From the NCBI RefSeq assembly GCF_001269655.1, contig NZ_LHVE01000007.1:1-64000 (forward strand): a stretch of 64,000 bases of DNA, read 5' to 3'. Below, piece by piece: positions 52,007-60,764 of the stretch. How positions within the stretch are numbered: position 1 is the first letter of the stretch; each line of letters starts with the position of its first letter. Both the position numbers and the translations under genes were made by a program. The notes beneath the pieces were generated by a model that was given only the letters and a program-made list of their open reading frames with translations, did no database searches and was not told the origin of the DNA. This DNA is from Pseudomonas thivervalensis (GTDB lineage: Bacteria; Pseudomonadota; Gammaproteobacteria; Pseudomonadales; Pseudomonadaceae).

Positions 52007-52975
52007 GTGACTGAATATCCAGGAGTGGATCTACAAGGTCGTCTAACGCTTTCGCTTGTCATCCCGGTCTACAACGAATTCCAGACCATCGATTTGTTCA
52101 TGGCCAGGATCGACCAGGTTTTTGCCAATGAATCGCGGGTGAGCCTGGAACTGGTGTTCGTCAACGACGGCAGCGTGGACGATACGTTGGAGCTGCTGCT
52201 GGACAGGCAGAAGGCCGACCCGCGTATCCGGATCGTCGACCTGAGTCGCAACTTCGGCAAGGAGGCGGCATTGAGCGCCGGCCTGCAAGCCGCTCGTGGC
52301 CAGGCAGTGGTGCCGATCGACGTTGATTTGCAAGACCCTCCCGAAGTGATCCTGGAAATGATTGCCCATTGGCGCAACGGCGCCGAAGTGGTGCTGGGGC
52401 ATCGGATCAACCGCGACTCCGACTCCTGGGCCAAGCAGGTATCCGCCAACGGCTTCTATCGGCTGCACAACAAAATCGCCGACCATAAGCTGCCGGAAAA
52501 TGTCGGCGATTTTCGCTTGATGGACCGCTGTGTGGTCGATGCCCTGCAAACCCTGCCGGAATCGCGGCGCTTCATGAAAGGGCTATTTGCCTGGGTGGGG
52601 TTCCGGACCACCTACGTGGATTACGTCAGGCCTGAACGTGCCGCCGGTGAAAGCAAGTTCAACGGCTGGCGCCTGTGGAATTTTGCCCTCGAAGGCATCA
52701 CCAGCTTCAGCACCGAACCGCTGCGTATCTGGACGTACCTGGGGCTTTGCGTTTCGCTGGTGTCCTTTGCGTTCGCTATCTTCATCGTATTGCGGACCCT
52801 GATTTCCGGGGTCGACTTGCCGGGTTATGCCTCGCTGATGGTCGCGGTCACCTTCCTGGGCGGGCTGCAATTGATCGGCATCGGCGTGCTGGGTGAATAC
52901 CTGGGCCGCACCTATATCGAATCCAAGCGTCGGCCGGTTTTCCTGGTGCGGCGCATCTATGACGCCAAGGATTGA
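52007..52975 (+). CDS. gtrB: GtrB-like bactoprenol glycosyltransferase
   Basis: A 322-residue membrane-anchored GT2 enzyme. The catalytic part has LSLVIPVYNEFQTIDLFMAR, the DXD-type DVDLQDPPE, and FRLMDRCVVDALQTLPES. Two C-terminal membrane helices (~235-262 and 270-298) follow. GtrB moves glucose from UDP-glucose to undecaprenyl phosphate, supplying flipped donor for polysaccharide modification. The start is GTG. The methyltransferase gene begins 2 bp after its stop codon. Confidence 0.88.
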   Translation: MTEYPGVDLQGRLTLSLVIPVYNEFQTIDLFMARIDQVFANESRVSLELVFVNDGSVDDTLELLLDRQKADPRIRIVDLSRNFGKEAALSAGLQAARGQAVVPIDVDLQDPPEVILEMIAHWRNGAEVVLGHRINRDSDSWAKQVSANGFYRLHNKIADHKLPENVGDFRLMDRCVVDALQTLPESRRFMKGLFAWVGFRTTYVDYVRPERAAGESKFNGWRLWNFALEGITSFSTEPLRIWTYLGLCVSLVSFAFAIFIVLRTLISGVDLPGYASLMVAVTFLGGLQLIGIGVLGEYLGRTYIESKRRPVFLVRRIYDAKD

Positions 52976-52977
52976 CC

Positions 52978-53688
52978 ATGGACCTCAAGGAAACCGACAT
53001 CCTCGGTCCCGATATCGAGCAGCACTGGTACTACCGGTCGAAAGCACGGGCCATGCTTCATATGCTCCAGGGCACCTCGGCCAATACATTGCTGGACGTG
53101 GGCGCCGGGTCGGGCTTTTTTTCCCATCACCTGTTGACCCATACCGCAACGGCCCAGGCCTGGTGCGTGGACATCAGCTACCCGGCCGACTCCGACGCCA
53201 GCACCGCGGGTAAACCGGTCCGCTACCGACGCGCCATCGACACGCTGGACGCCGACCTGGTATTGCTGATGGATGTGCTGGAACACGTGGATGATGACGT
53301 GGGCCTGCTCAAGGCTTACGTCGACAAAGTGCCGTCCGGCAGCCGCTTCCTGATCACCGTGCCGGCGTTCCAGTTTCTCTGGAGCGGGCATGACGATTTT
53401 CTCGAGCACAAGCGCCGCTATACCCTCAAGCAGCTGGAAAACGTCGTGGCGCAGGCCGGTTTGCAGGTCCAGCAAGGGGCGTATTACTTCGGCCTGGTCT
53501 TTCCTATTGCCGCCGGCCTGCGCCTGTTGCAACGCAACGCTGCCGGGGCGCCGGCCAAGTCGCAGCTGGCGCGGCATCATCCGCTGGTCAATGGCGTGTT
53601 GAGGACACTGTGCAGCCTGGAGCGTCCGTTCATGGGCGCCAATCGCATTGCCGGCCTGACGGTGTTCTGTCTGGCGCAGAAGCCGTGA
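52978..53688 (+). CDS. SAM-dependent methyltransferase in the gtr cluster
   Basis: A 236-residue class-I methyltransferase. Motif I is LLDVGAGSGFFSHHL and motif IV is LVLLMDVLEHVDDDVG; the fold includes RFLITVPAFQFLWSGHDDF. This resembles methyltransferases found beside polyprenyl-linked sugar enzymes, so it may methylate the transferred sugar or the lipid carrier. ATG at 52978 is preferred over the TTG at 52972. Its stop overlaps the gtrA start by 4 bp (GTGA). Confidence 0.83.
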   Translation: MDLKETDILGPDIEQHWYYRSKARAMLHMLQGTSANTLLDVGAGSGFFSHHLLTHTATAQAWCVDISYPADSDASTAGKPVRYRRAIDTLDADLVLLMDVLEHVDDDVGLLKAYVDKVPSGSRFLITVPAFQFLWSGHDDFLEHKRRYTLKQLENVVAQAGLQVQQGAYYFGLVFPIAAGLRLLQRNAAGAPAKSQLARHHPLVNGVLRTLCSLERPFMGANRIAGLTVFCLAQKP

Positions 53689-54068
53689 CCTGGACGCACT
53701 CGCCCTTGCTGCAACGAGCCTTGCGCTTTGCCATGACGGGACTGTTCGTCACTGGCGTCCACGTGGTGGCTGCCGTGCTGTTTGTGCACCTGATCCTGGC
53801 AAACCCGCCGTTGGCCAATGGCTTCGCCTTTGTCGTGGCGACCGTGGTGTCGTACCTGGTCAACACCCTCTGGAGTTTTTCCAGCCGCTTGCATGGCCGG
53901 ACCCTCGGCCGTTTCGTGGTGGTCTCGATCGGCGGGTTCGGGCTGGCGATGCTGGTGGCCTGGGCGGCCCAGAGCGTCGGCCTGGGTTACCTGGCGGGCA
54001 TCATGGTCGTGGCGCTGATCATCCCGGTGTACACCTTCATCCTGCATAATTTCTGGACGTATCGATGA
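53685..54068 (+). CDS. gtrA: GtrA-family flippase-like membrane protein
   Basis: A 127-residue protein with four membrane helices, the GtrA topology (LRFAMTGLFVTGVHVVAAVL, SYLVNTLWSFSS, LHNFWTYR at the end). GtrA proteins flip undecaprenyl-phosphate-linked sugars to the periplasm. The GTG start overlaps the methyltransferase stop. The stop overlaps the next ATG by 4 bp, so the cluster is tightly coupled. Confidence 0.88.
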   Translation: MTWTHSPLLQRALRFAMTGLFVTGVHVVAAVLFVHLILANPPLANGFAFVVATVVSYLVNTLWSFSSRLHGRTLGRFVVVSIGGFGLAMLVAWAAQSVGLGYLAGIMVVALIIPVYTFILHNFWTYR

Positions 54069-56149
54069 CCGTTCGTAGTCAGCGTTTCCCGGTTTCCTTG
54101 TTGCCCATATTGTTGGGCGCGCTGGCGTTCCTGCTGGTGATCGGTCCTCGGGTGCTGGACCCGACGAACATCGCCTGGCTGGGGGAGGGGGATGCGGCGA
54201 CCCATTACATGGGCTGGGCGTTTTTCCGCAACTCACCCTGGACCTTTCCGCTGGGCATGAACCCTTCCTATGGCCTGGAGTTGGGCAACGGCATCATTTT
54301 TTCCGATTCCAATCCGTTGCTGGCGTTCCTGTTCAAACCTTTCAACGCCTGGCTTCCCGAGACGTTCCAGTATTTTGGCCTGTGGTTGCTGGCCTGCTTC
54401 ATCCTGCAAGCCTGGTTCGCCTGGAAATTGGTCGGCCTGCTGACGCCGTCGCTGTGGATCAGGCTGTTGGGCGCCGGCTTGTTTGTATTTTCGCCGCCGA
54501 TGTTTCTGCGCATGGGCGGGCACCTGTCACTCTCCGGGCATTTCCTGATCCTGGCGGCCCTGTACCTGGCGCTGCGGCCCGGCTTGCAGAAGCGGCGACT
54601 GGCCTGGGGCGTGCTGTTGGCCGCCACCGCGCTGGTGCATGCGTATCTATTGGCCATGGTGGCGTTGATCTGGCTGGCCGACCTTGCCAGCCAGGCCATC
54701 AAGGAGCGGTTGTCCCGGCGCGAGGCCTTGATTGAGCTGGGTGGCTTGTTTTTGCTGGTGGCGTTCTGTTGCTGGCAGGCGGGTTATTTCAGCGTGGGCG
54801 GCGGGACCGTGGCGGGCGGTTATGGGTTGTATCGCCTGAACGTGATGTCGCTGGTCAACCCCAGCGGCTGGTCATATACCTTGCGCGACATGCCCCAGGG
54901 CCCCGGGGATTACGAAGGTTTCAACTACCTGGGATTGGGCGTCATCATGCTGGCGATCTGCGCTGGCGTGGCATGGTTGCAAGGCAACACCGGTTTGGCG
55001 AATGCCGTGCGCCACAGGCGCCTGTTGCTGTGGGCATTGATCGGGCTGACGTTGTTTTCGCTGACCAACCATCTCGGCATCGGCATGCAGAACGTGCATT
55101 ACTGGCTGCCCAAACCCCTTGAGCTTTTGGCAAACATTTTTCGTGCTGCCGGCCGGATGTTCTGGCCGGTGTTCTACACCATCGTATTTGCTGTCATTTT
55201 CCTGGTGATCCGCGGCAACAAACCACGGACGGCGGCGTGTCTGCTGGCCATCGCCCTGGTGGTGCAAGTCCTGGATACCCGCGCGGGATGGGCCGGCCTG
55301 CGCCAGAGCCGGATGACGCCGACGGCTTCGAGTTGGCCCACGTCCATGAATGATCCATTCTGGGCCAGTGCGGCCCGTCATTATTCGAAAGTCCGTACGC
55401 TGTTGCCGCAGAACCAGCCGGACAACTGGCTGCTGACCAGTCAATACGCGCTGACGCATGGCCTGGAAACCGATGGCGTGTACTTGGGACGCATGAGCGA
55501 CCGGGCGATCGAGCGAGCCTTGCGGAACGCCGAGCAGATGCTTGCCAGCGGGCAGTACGCCGCGGACTCGCTGTACATCCTCGACGCTCGCGCCGCGCAT
55601 CAGGCGGCGAAAATCGTCAATCGTCAGACCGATCTGTTGACCCGTATCGATGGCCTCGTGGTGCTGGCGCCGGGTTGGAAGACTTGCACCGAATGCCCGC
55701 CATTTGCTGACGAAACGCTGGACGTGCAGGTGAAGATCGGTGAGCGCCAGGTGTTCAGCCGAATCAACGCCATGTTGTCCGACGGCTGGGGGCGTGTCGA
55801 GGAATGGGGGACCTGGTCGGAAGGGCTTGAGGCTGAGGTTGTTTTACGCATACCGCCAGAAGCGCGTGCCCTGTCGATCGAAACAGCGGCGTTCGTGCAG
55901 CCCTCGCACACGCGCCAGCGGGTGGAGGTCTCGATCAACGGCGTTGCGGCGCTGTCGACGCAGTTCACCCGCTTGCAGGACAACACCCTGGAACTGCCCC
56001 TGACGCAGGCCATTCGAGAAACGATTGGCGCGGAGGGGCGGTTGCGCGTGCAGTTCCATTTACCTGATGCCATCAGTCCCAAGGCGTTGGGGTTGGGGAG
56101 CGATGAGCGAGTCATGGCGCTGGGGTTGAAATCGCTGATTGTGAAGTAG
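54065..56149 (+). CDS. DUF6311-type polytopic membrane protein, probable GtrC-like glycosyltransferase
   Basis: A 694-residue protein with about 11-12 membrane helices in the first ~400 residues and a periplasmic C-terminal domain (~420-694). WLGEGDAATHYMGWAFFRNS near residue 40 carries acidic residues in the first periplasmic loop, as in GT-C glycosyltransferases. It probably transfers the flipped sugar to a surface polysaccharide, the role GtrC plays in phage-type gtr operons. The acceptor is unknown. The coupled start (ATGA) ties it to gtrA. Confidence 0.75.
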   Translation: MTVRSQRFPVSLLPILLGALAFLLVIGPRVLDPTNIAWLGEGDAATHYMGWAFFRNSPWTFPLGMNPSYGLELGNGIIFSDSNPLLAFLFKPFNAWLPETFQYFGLWLLACFILQAWFAWKLVGLLTPSLWIRLLGAGLFVFSPPMFLRMGGHLSLSGHFLILAALYLALRPGLQKRRLAWGVLLAATALVHAYLLAMVALIWLADLASQAIKERLSRREALIELGGLFLLVAFCCWQAGYFSVGGGTVAGGYGLYRLNVMSLVNPSGWSYTLRDMPQGPGDYEGFNYLGLGVIMLAICAGVAWLQGNTGLANAVRHRRLLLWALIGLTLFSLTNHLGIGMQNVHYWLPKPLELLANIFRAAGRMFWPVFYTIVFAVIFLVIRGNKPRTAACLLAIALVVQVLDTRAGWAGLRQSRMTPTASSWPTSMNDPFWASAARHYSKVRTLLPQNQPDNWLLTSQYALTHGLETDGVYLGRMSDRAIERALRNAEQMLASGQYAADSLYILDARAAHQAAKIVNRQTDLLTRIDGLVVLAPGWKTCTECPPFADETLDVQVKIGERQVFSRINAMLSDGWGRVEEWGTWSEGLEAEVVLRIPPEARALSIETAAFVQPSHTRQRVEVSINGVAALSTQFTRLQDNTLELPLTQAIRETIGAEGRLRVQFHLPDAISPKALGLGSDERVMALGLKSLIVK

Positions 56150-56176
56150 TTTTCCACTTCACAATGGCTTACTCAC

Positions 56177-56270
56177 TGTGGCGAGGGAGCTTGCTCCCGC
56201 TGGGCTGCGAAGCGGCCCCAATATTTTGCGGTTGCTGCGCAACCGAGCGGGAGCAAGCTCCCTCGCCACA
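56177..56270. repeat. REPIN downstream of the gtr cluster
   Basis: GTGGCGAGGGAGCTTGCTCC and GGAGCAAGCTCCCTCGCCAC form inverted arms around about 50 bp. Confidence 0.9.
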
Positions 56271-56356
56271 AAAGCAGGCGACTGGACTTTTAGCGCATAG
56301 ACGCACAATCCCAGCGTTTCTACACTGCACCCAATCAAGGAGTCGAGGGGCAGTGG

Positions 56357-57280
56357 ATGAACCGCAACGAATTGCGCAAGGCCGACATCAACCTGATGGT
56401 GGTGTTCGAAACGCTGATGCTTGAGCGTAACGTGACGCGGGTGGCGGAAAAGCTGTTCCTGGGCCAGCCGACCATCAGCTCGGCCCTCAATCGTTTGCGC
56501 AAGATGTTCAATGACCCGCTGTTCATTCGCGTCGGTCACCGCATGGAGCCGACGGCCCGGGCCGAAGAAATCATCCAGCATCTCTCTCCGGCGCTCGATT
56601 CGCTGTCGGTGGCGCTGAGCCTGACCCACGATTTTGATCCCGCCAACAGCGCCATGACCTTCCGCATCGGCCTGTCGGACGACGTCGAGTTCGGTCTGTT
56701 GCCGCCGCTGTTGAGCAGCCTGCGACAAGAGGCGCCGCAAATCGTGTTCGTGGTCCAGCATGTCGATTACTGGCGCATCCCCGATTTGCTGGCATCGGGC
56801 GACATCACCGTGGGCATCAGCCAGACGCGCGGCCTGCCGGCCAACGCCAAGCGCAAACTGTTGCGCCACATCCAACCCCGCGTGTTGCGCGCCGATGCGT
56901 CGGACACGCCGCTGACCCTGGACGAGTACTGCTCACGGCCTCATGTGCTGGTGTCCCATACCGCCAACGTCGCCGGGTTCGCTGACGAATGGCTGGCCGA
57001 GATCGGACGCACGCGCCAGGTCGTGCTGTCGGTGCCGCAATACAGCGCATTGCCGGCGTTGCTGGCCGGCACCGACCTGATCGCCAGCCTGCCGGACTAT
57101 ACCGCCGCCGCCATGGCGGCCTCGGGGCACCTGTTCAACGAACCCTTTCCCTTCAAGACCCCGACTCTGGATTTGTCCATGGTCTGGCTGAGTCATGTCG
57201 ACAGTGATCCGGCCGAGCGCTGGTTACGGTCGCGGTTGGAGGCCTTCATGGGCGAACGGGTGCCCTTGGAACAGCCCTGA
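56357..57280 (+). CDS. LysR-family transcriptional regulator
   Basis: A 307-residue LTTR. The N-terminal winged helix (LMVVFETLMLERNVTRVAEK, LGQPTISSALNRLRKMF) is followed by a periplasmic-binding-protein-like effector domain. It belongs to the NodD-like subgroup by its DINLMVVFETLM opening. It is just upstream of the CHMI-type gene on the same strand, so that gene may be a target or cotranscribed. Confidence 0.88.
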   Translation: MNRNELRKADINLMVVFETLMLERNVTRVAEKLFLGQPTISSALNRLRKMFNDPLFIRVGHRMEPTARAEEIIQHLSPALDSLSVALSLTHDFDPANSAMTFRIGLSDDVEFGLLPPLLSSLRQEAPQIVFVVQHVDYWRIPDLLASGDITVGISQTRGLPANAKRKLLRHIQPRVLRADASDTPLTLDEYCSRPHVLVSHTANVAGFADEWLAEIGRTRQVVLSVPQYSALPALLAGTDLIASLPDYTAAAMAASGHLFNEPFPFKTPTLDLSMVWLSHVDSDPAERWLRSRLEAFMGERVPLEQP

Positions 57281-57384
57281 CAACGGCCTGCACTGAAACA
57301 AAAAACTGCCTGAACGAATAAAGTCGAGGTAAGGTTGTGACGGCTGAAATCCCCTCGTCATCTTTTCGAATCGGAGTCGAACAC

Positions 57385-57750
57385 ATGCCTCACCTGCACA
57401 TGGAATACACCGCCAACCTGTCCGAGCTGAATGCCGACGTCGCACTGATGCGCCTGAACAATGCGCTGGTGGGTTCCGGTCAATTCGGGGCCGAGCTGGA
57501 CATCAAGAGCCGGGCCGTGAAACTGGAGACTTTCCGGGTGGGCACAGCTCTTGCTGAACGGGGTTTCGTGCACGTGAAGCTGGCCTTGCTCAGCGGACGC
57601 TCGCCACAAATCAAGAAGCAATTGGCCGACAGCCTGCTGGCGGTGATCCAGGACCTGGGGCCATGGCCGACCGAGGTCAGCGTGCAACTGTGCGTGGAGA
57701 TCCTCGACATTGACCGGGAACCGTATGCCAAGGCCTTGATCGGTCAATGA
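57385..57750 (+). CDS. 5-carboxymethyl-2-hydroxymuconate isomerase family protein
   Basis: A 121-residue CHMI (HpcD-like) protein of the tautomerase superfamily. It starts MPHLHMEYTANLSE with the catalytic Pro1 exposed after Met removal, and ends EILDIDREPYAKALIG. HpcD isomerises an intermediate of homoprotocatechuate breakdown. No other hpc genes are nearby, so the physiological reaction is uncertain. The start at 57385 is set by the Pro-2 requirement. Confidence 0.85.
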   Translation: MPHLHMEYTANLSELNADVALMRLNNALVGSGQFGAELDIKSRAVKLETFRVGTALAERGFVHVKLALLSGRSPQIKKQLADSLLAVIQDLGPWPTEVSVQLCVEILDIDREPYAKALIGQ

Positions 57751-58685
57751 CGATCAGGCGTCGCATGGGCGCAGGCCTTGATGATCTGTTCGCGTAGCCA
57801 GGCGTTGGCACTGTCCTGATCGAGGGCCGGGTTCCACTGCATGTCCAAGGTAAACCCCGGCAGGCCCATGGGCGCTTCGTGGTGATTGAAAATCGCCTCG
57901 TTGGCCAGCAATTTCTGAATGCGGCGGGGCAGGGTCAGGATGAAGTCGGTGCCGGTGATCATCTTCAGGGCGGCGCTGTAGCTGTTGGCGCGCGCGGCGA
58001 TTTGCCGTTGCTGGGCCTGCCGTGCCAGCCAGCCGTCCACCCTGTTGCTCGCTGACGCCCAAGGCGTCGCAAACACGTGTCGGCGCCGTACGAAAGACTG
58101 AAGGCTCAACTGCGGCTCAAGTGGGGTCGCCCGTTTGTCCACGACGCAGACCAGGTCCTCCTCCAATAGCTGCCGGGTCTTGAAGTCGGCATGGTCGCGA
58201 TGGACGTTCGGGCCGAAGCCGATCACCAGGTCCAGGCTGCCATCGCGCAACTCTTCGGCGGGAATGTCGGCTTCGAGTCTGTGCACGTTCACCACCACCG
58301 GCAGGTTGGCGTAATCGAAGCCTTGCAGCAGGTGCGGCAGGATCAGGTATTCGAAATATTCCGGTGCGCAGATGTTGAACGTGATGGCTTGCCGGGTCGG
58401 ATCAAAGATTGGCGCACCGGCATGGCACAAGTTGATGCTTTGCAAAATGGTGCGCACGTGGTCGTACATGCCCTCGGCCTTACCGGTGGGGCGCATGCCG
58501 GTGCGGGTGTTGATAAACAGTTCGTCTTCGAAGCAGGTTCGCAGTTTCTTGAGGCAATAACTGACGGTTGACTGGCTGACGCACAGTGCCTCGGACACGC
58601 CGGTGACACTGCTTTGCTCGTACACGGCGCTAAACACCATGAGGTCCTGCATGTCGAGCTTTCTGAGGGCGTTACTGTTCAGCAT
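57744..58685 (-). CDS. LysR-family transcriptional regulator
   Basis: A 313-residue LTTR. The winged helix reads LMVFSAVYEQSSVTGVSEAL and VSQSTVSYCLKKLRTCF, followed by a two-lobed effector domain. It is convergent with the CHMI gene (7-bp overlap of ends) and divergent from the glutamine-synthetase-like gene, which may be its target. It is a paralogue of the LysR gene at 56357. Confidence 0.88.
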   Translation of the reverse strand: MLNSNALRKLDMQDLMVFSAVYEQSSVTGVSEALCVSQSTVSYCLKKLRTCFEDELFINTRTGMRPTGKAEGMYDHVRTILQSINLCHAGAPIFDPTRQAITFNICAPEYFEYLILPHLLQGFDYANLPVVVNVHRLEADIPAEELRDGSLDLVIGFGPNVHRDHADFKTRQLLEEDLVCVVDKRATPLEPQLSLQSFVRRRHVFATPWASASNRVDGWLARQAQQRQIAARANSYSAALKMITGTDFILTLPRRIQKLLANEAIFNHHEAPMGLPGFTLDMQWNPALDQDSANAWLREQIIKACAHATPDRH

Positions 58686-59206
58686 CCGTTCTGTCTCTCG
58701 CTGTGCTCCTTGCGCGGTTCTTGCGCAAACCAGGCTGATGATCCTAACGGAACGATGGTGCCAAGAGAATGCCGGGCAGGCGCTTTCTTGGTCGGGAAGG
58801 GGACAGATACTGTAGGGAACACGACGTGTCGATCAACGACCGATCCGTTTGCCTATGTTTAGTTTGCGGCGATCCAAGCTCCATCAAATCCAGCTTTAAC
58901 CGCCCATGATGCCGTGGGACGCTTGCCGGATGTGTTTCCTGTGATGCGCTTATGGACGGTTGGCCCCCGGCAGAGCAATACCCTTCATCCGCCGCAGTCG
59001 ATCCGGTCGGCAAGCGCACGCCAGCCATCGTCCCCTCCCTCAGTGCATTGCCGTCCGAGCTGGCTTTTTGGGCGCTCTGGCATTGTCGCCATGCGCGTCC
59101 TCCAGACACTCGCATTTCCTGTTGATCATTCACGGTGCCCGCTCAATGGCGAGCACAGACTGACGGCGCCTTGTCGCCCGTCCGACATGGAAATACGAGC
59201 CTTCTC
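58686..59206. other. Intergenic region between lysR and the glutamine-synthetase-like gene
   Basis: About 520 bp, unusually long for this window. It should hold both divergent promoters. A 129-codon minus-strand frame (58744-59133) is not supported: low-complexity composition, no recognisable fold, no good ribosome site. No RNA gene was recognised. Confidence 0.5.
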
Positions 59207-60589
59207 ATGAGCCTTGCCAACGTTTCTTTTGCACCCGTGCAACACGCCCAGGCGTTCCTTGCCCAGAACCCCGATATCGAGCTGTTCGAGTTGTTCATTC
59301 TCGACAACAACGGCGTGCCCCGGGGCAAGTTGTTGCACCGGGACGAGTTGCTGGCGGTCTACGAAAGTGGCCGGCCACTGCCCAGCACGATCCTCGGGCT
59401 GACCCTGCATGGCGATGATGTGGAAAATTCCGGGCTGGTGTGGGACGTCGGTGACATCGATTGCCGCGCCTATCCCCTCAGTGGCGGCTTGCAGCGTATG
59501 CCGTGGCGGTTGATTCCCACGGCGGCGGTGCAGGTCAGCATGCATCCCCAGGAAGGCATGCCTGCCACCGTCGCCGATCCGCGCTATCTGCTCAGCCAGG
59601 TGATTGAGGCCCTGCAGGCCGACGGTTATTACCCGGTGATGGCGGCGGAGCTGGAGTTTTATCTGCTGGACGCGCAGCGCGACAGCCAAGGCCGGCCGCA
59701 ACCGGCGCGGGACGTCGACGGTGGCCGACCGAACGCCACCCAGGTCTATGGTTTACGTGAACTGGAGCAGATCGAGCCGTTCCTCGCCGACCTGTACGCT
59801 GCGTGCAAGCTGCAAGGCATTCCGGCCCGGACCGCCATTTCCGAATACGCACCGGGGCAAGTGGAGATCACCCTCGAACACCGCAGCGATGCCTTGCAAG
59901 CCATGGATGAAGCGGTGCGCTACAAACGACTGGTCAAGGGCGTGGCCCACAAGCACGGCATGCAAGCGTGTTTCATGGCCAAGCCGTTCGAGCATTTGGC
60001 AGGCTCCGGCCTGCACATGCATATCAGCCTGGCCGACCGCGATGGCCACAACCTGTTTGCCAGTGAAGCCGGCGACGGCACGCCACTGCTGCGCCATGCC
60101 GTGGGCGGAATGCTCGACACTTTGCTCGATTCGTTGTTGATGTTTTGCCCCAACGCCAACTCCTACCGGCGCTTCCAAAGCAACAGCTACGCACCGCTGG
60201 CCGCTACCTGGGGCGTGGACAACCGCACCGTGAGCCTGAGGATACCGGGCGGCCCGGCGTTCTCGCGGCACATCGAGCATCGCATCTGCGGCGCCGATGC
60301 CAACCCTTACCTGGCGGCCGCGGCGATATTGGCCGGCATCCATCACGGCCTGCGTGAACAGTGCGATCCTGGGAAACCTGTGGAGGGCAACGGCTACGCC
60401 CAGGCGACCGAACTGTTGCCCACCGACTGGCTCACCACCCTGCGGGCCCTCGAGGCTTCGACTTGGGCGCGGGGAGCGTTTGGCGAGGCGTTCCTGGGTG
60501 TTTATCTGGCGGTCAAGCGCGCCGAATACCGTCAGTTCATGGGGGAGGTCAGGGAGCAGGATTGGCGTTGGTATCTGAATCAGGCTTAG
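59207..60589 (+). CDS. Glutamine synthetase-type gamma-glutamylpolyamine synthetase
   Basis: A 460-residue enzyme of the GSIII/PuuA subgroup. It has an N-terminal beta-grasp domain (ELFILDNNGVPRGK) and a catalytic domain with metal and glutamate ligands in MAAELEFYLLD, SEYAPGQVEITLEH and GSGLHMHISLAD. PuuA/SpuI-type enzymes ligate glutamate to putrescine, spermidine or other amines for catabolism. Which amine is used here cannot be told. The start at 59207 (MSLANVSFAP) is preferred. It is monocistronic. Confidence 0.82.
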   Translation: MSLANVSFAPVQHAQAFLAQNPDIELFELFILDNNGVPRGKLLHRDELLAVYESGRPLPSTILGLTLHGDDVENSGLVWDVGDIDCRAYPLSGGLQRMPWRLIPTAAVQVSMHPQEGMPATVADPRYLLSQVIEALQADGYYPVMAAELEFYLLDAQRDSQGRPQPARDVDGGRPNATQVYGLRELEQIEPFLADLYAACKLQGIPARTAISEYAPGQVEITLEHRSDALQAMDEAVRYKRLVKGVAHKHGMQACFMAKPFEHLAGSGLHMHISLADRDGHNLFASEAGDGTPLLRHAVGGMLDTLLDSLLMFCPNANSYRRFQSNSYAPLAATWGVDNRTVSLRIPGGPAFSRHIEHRICGADANPYLAAAAILAGIHHGLREQCDPGKPVEGNGYAQATELLPTDWLTTLRALEASTWARGAFGEAFLGVYLAVKRAEYRQFMGEVREQDWRWYLNQA

Positions 60590-60764
60590 TAGCAGCTTCA
60601 AGCTGATTGGGGCTTGCCGCTTAAATAATAATTTAATAGCAACTTTTTCACGAAAAATTGATGGTGGGCTACCTAAAGTTTGTGTTGCCGTAGAAAACGT
60701 TTTTTCACATGTTTTCTGCGGCACTTCTTTTTCAAAGAGCAACTTCAGGAAGCCGTCAACCATC
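60590..60764 (+). other. Upstream region of eptA
   Basis: 175 bp, AT-rich (TTAAATAATAATTTAATAGC), with an inverted repeat AGCAGCTTCAAGCTGATT near its left end. It probably contains the eptA promoter. No gene. Confidence 0.4.

Noticed and set aside
58744..59133. 129-codon minus-strand ORF
   Set aside because: Low-complexity translation in an intergenic region, no ribosome site, no fold.
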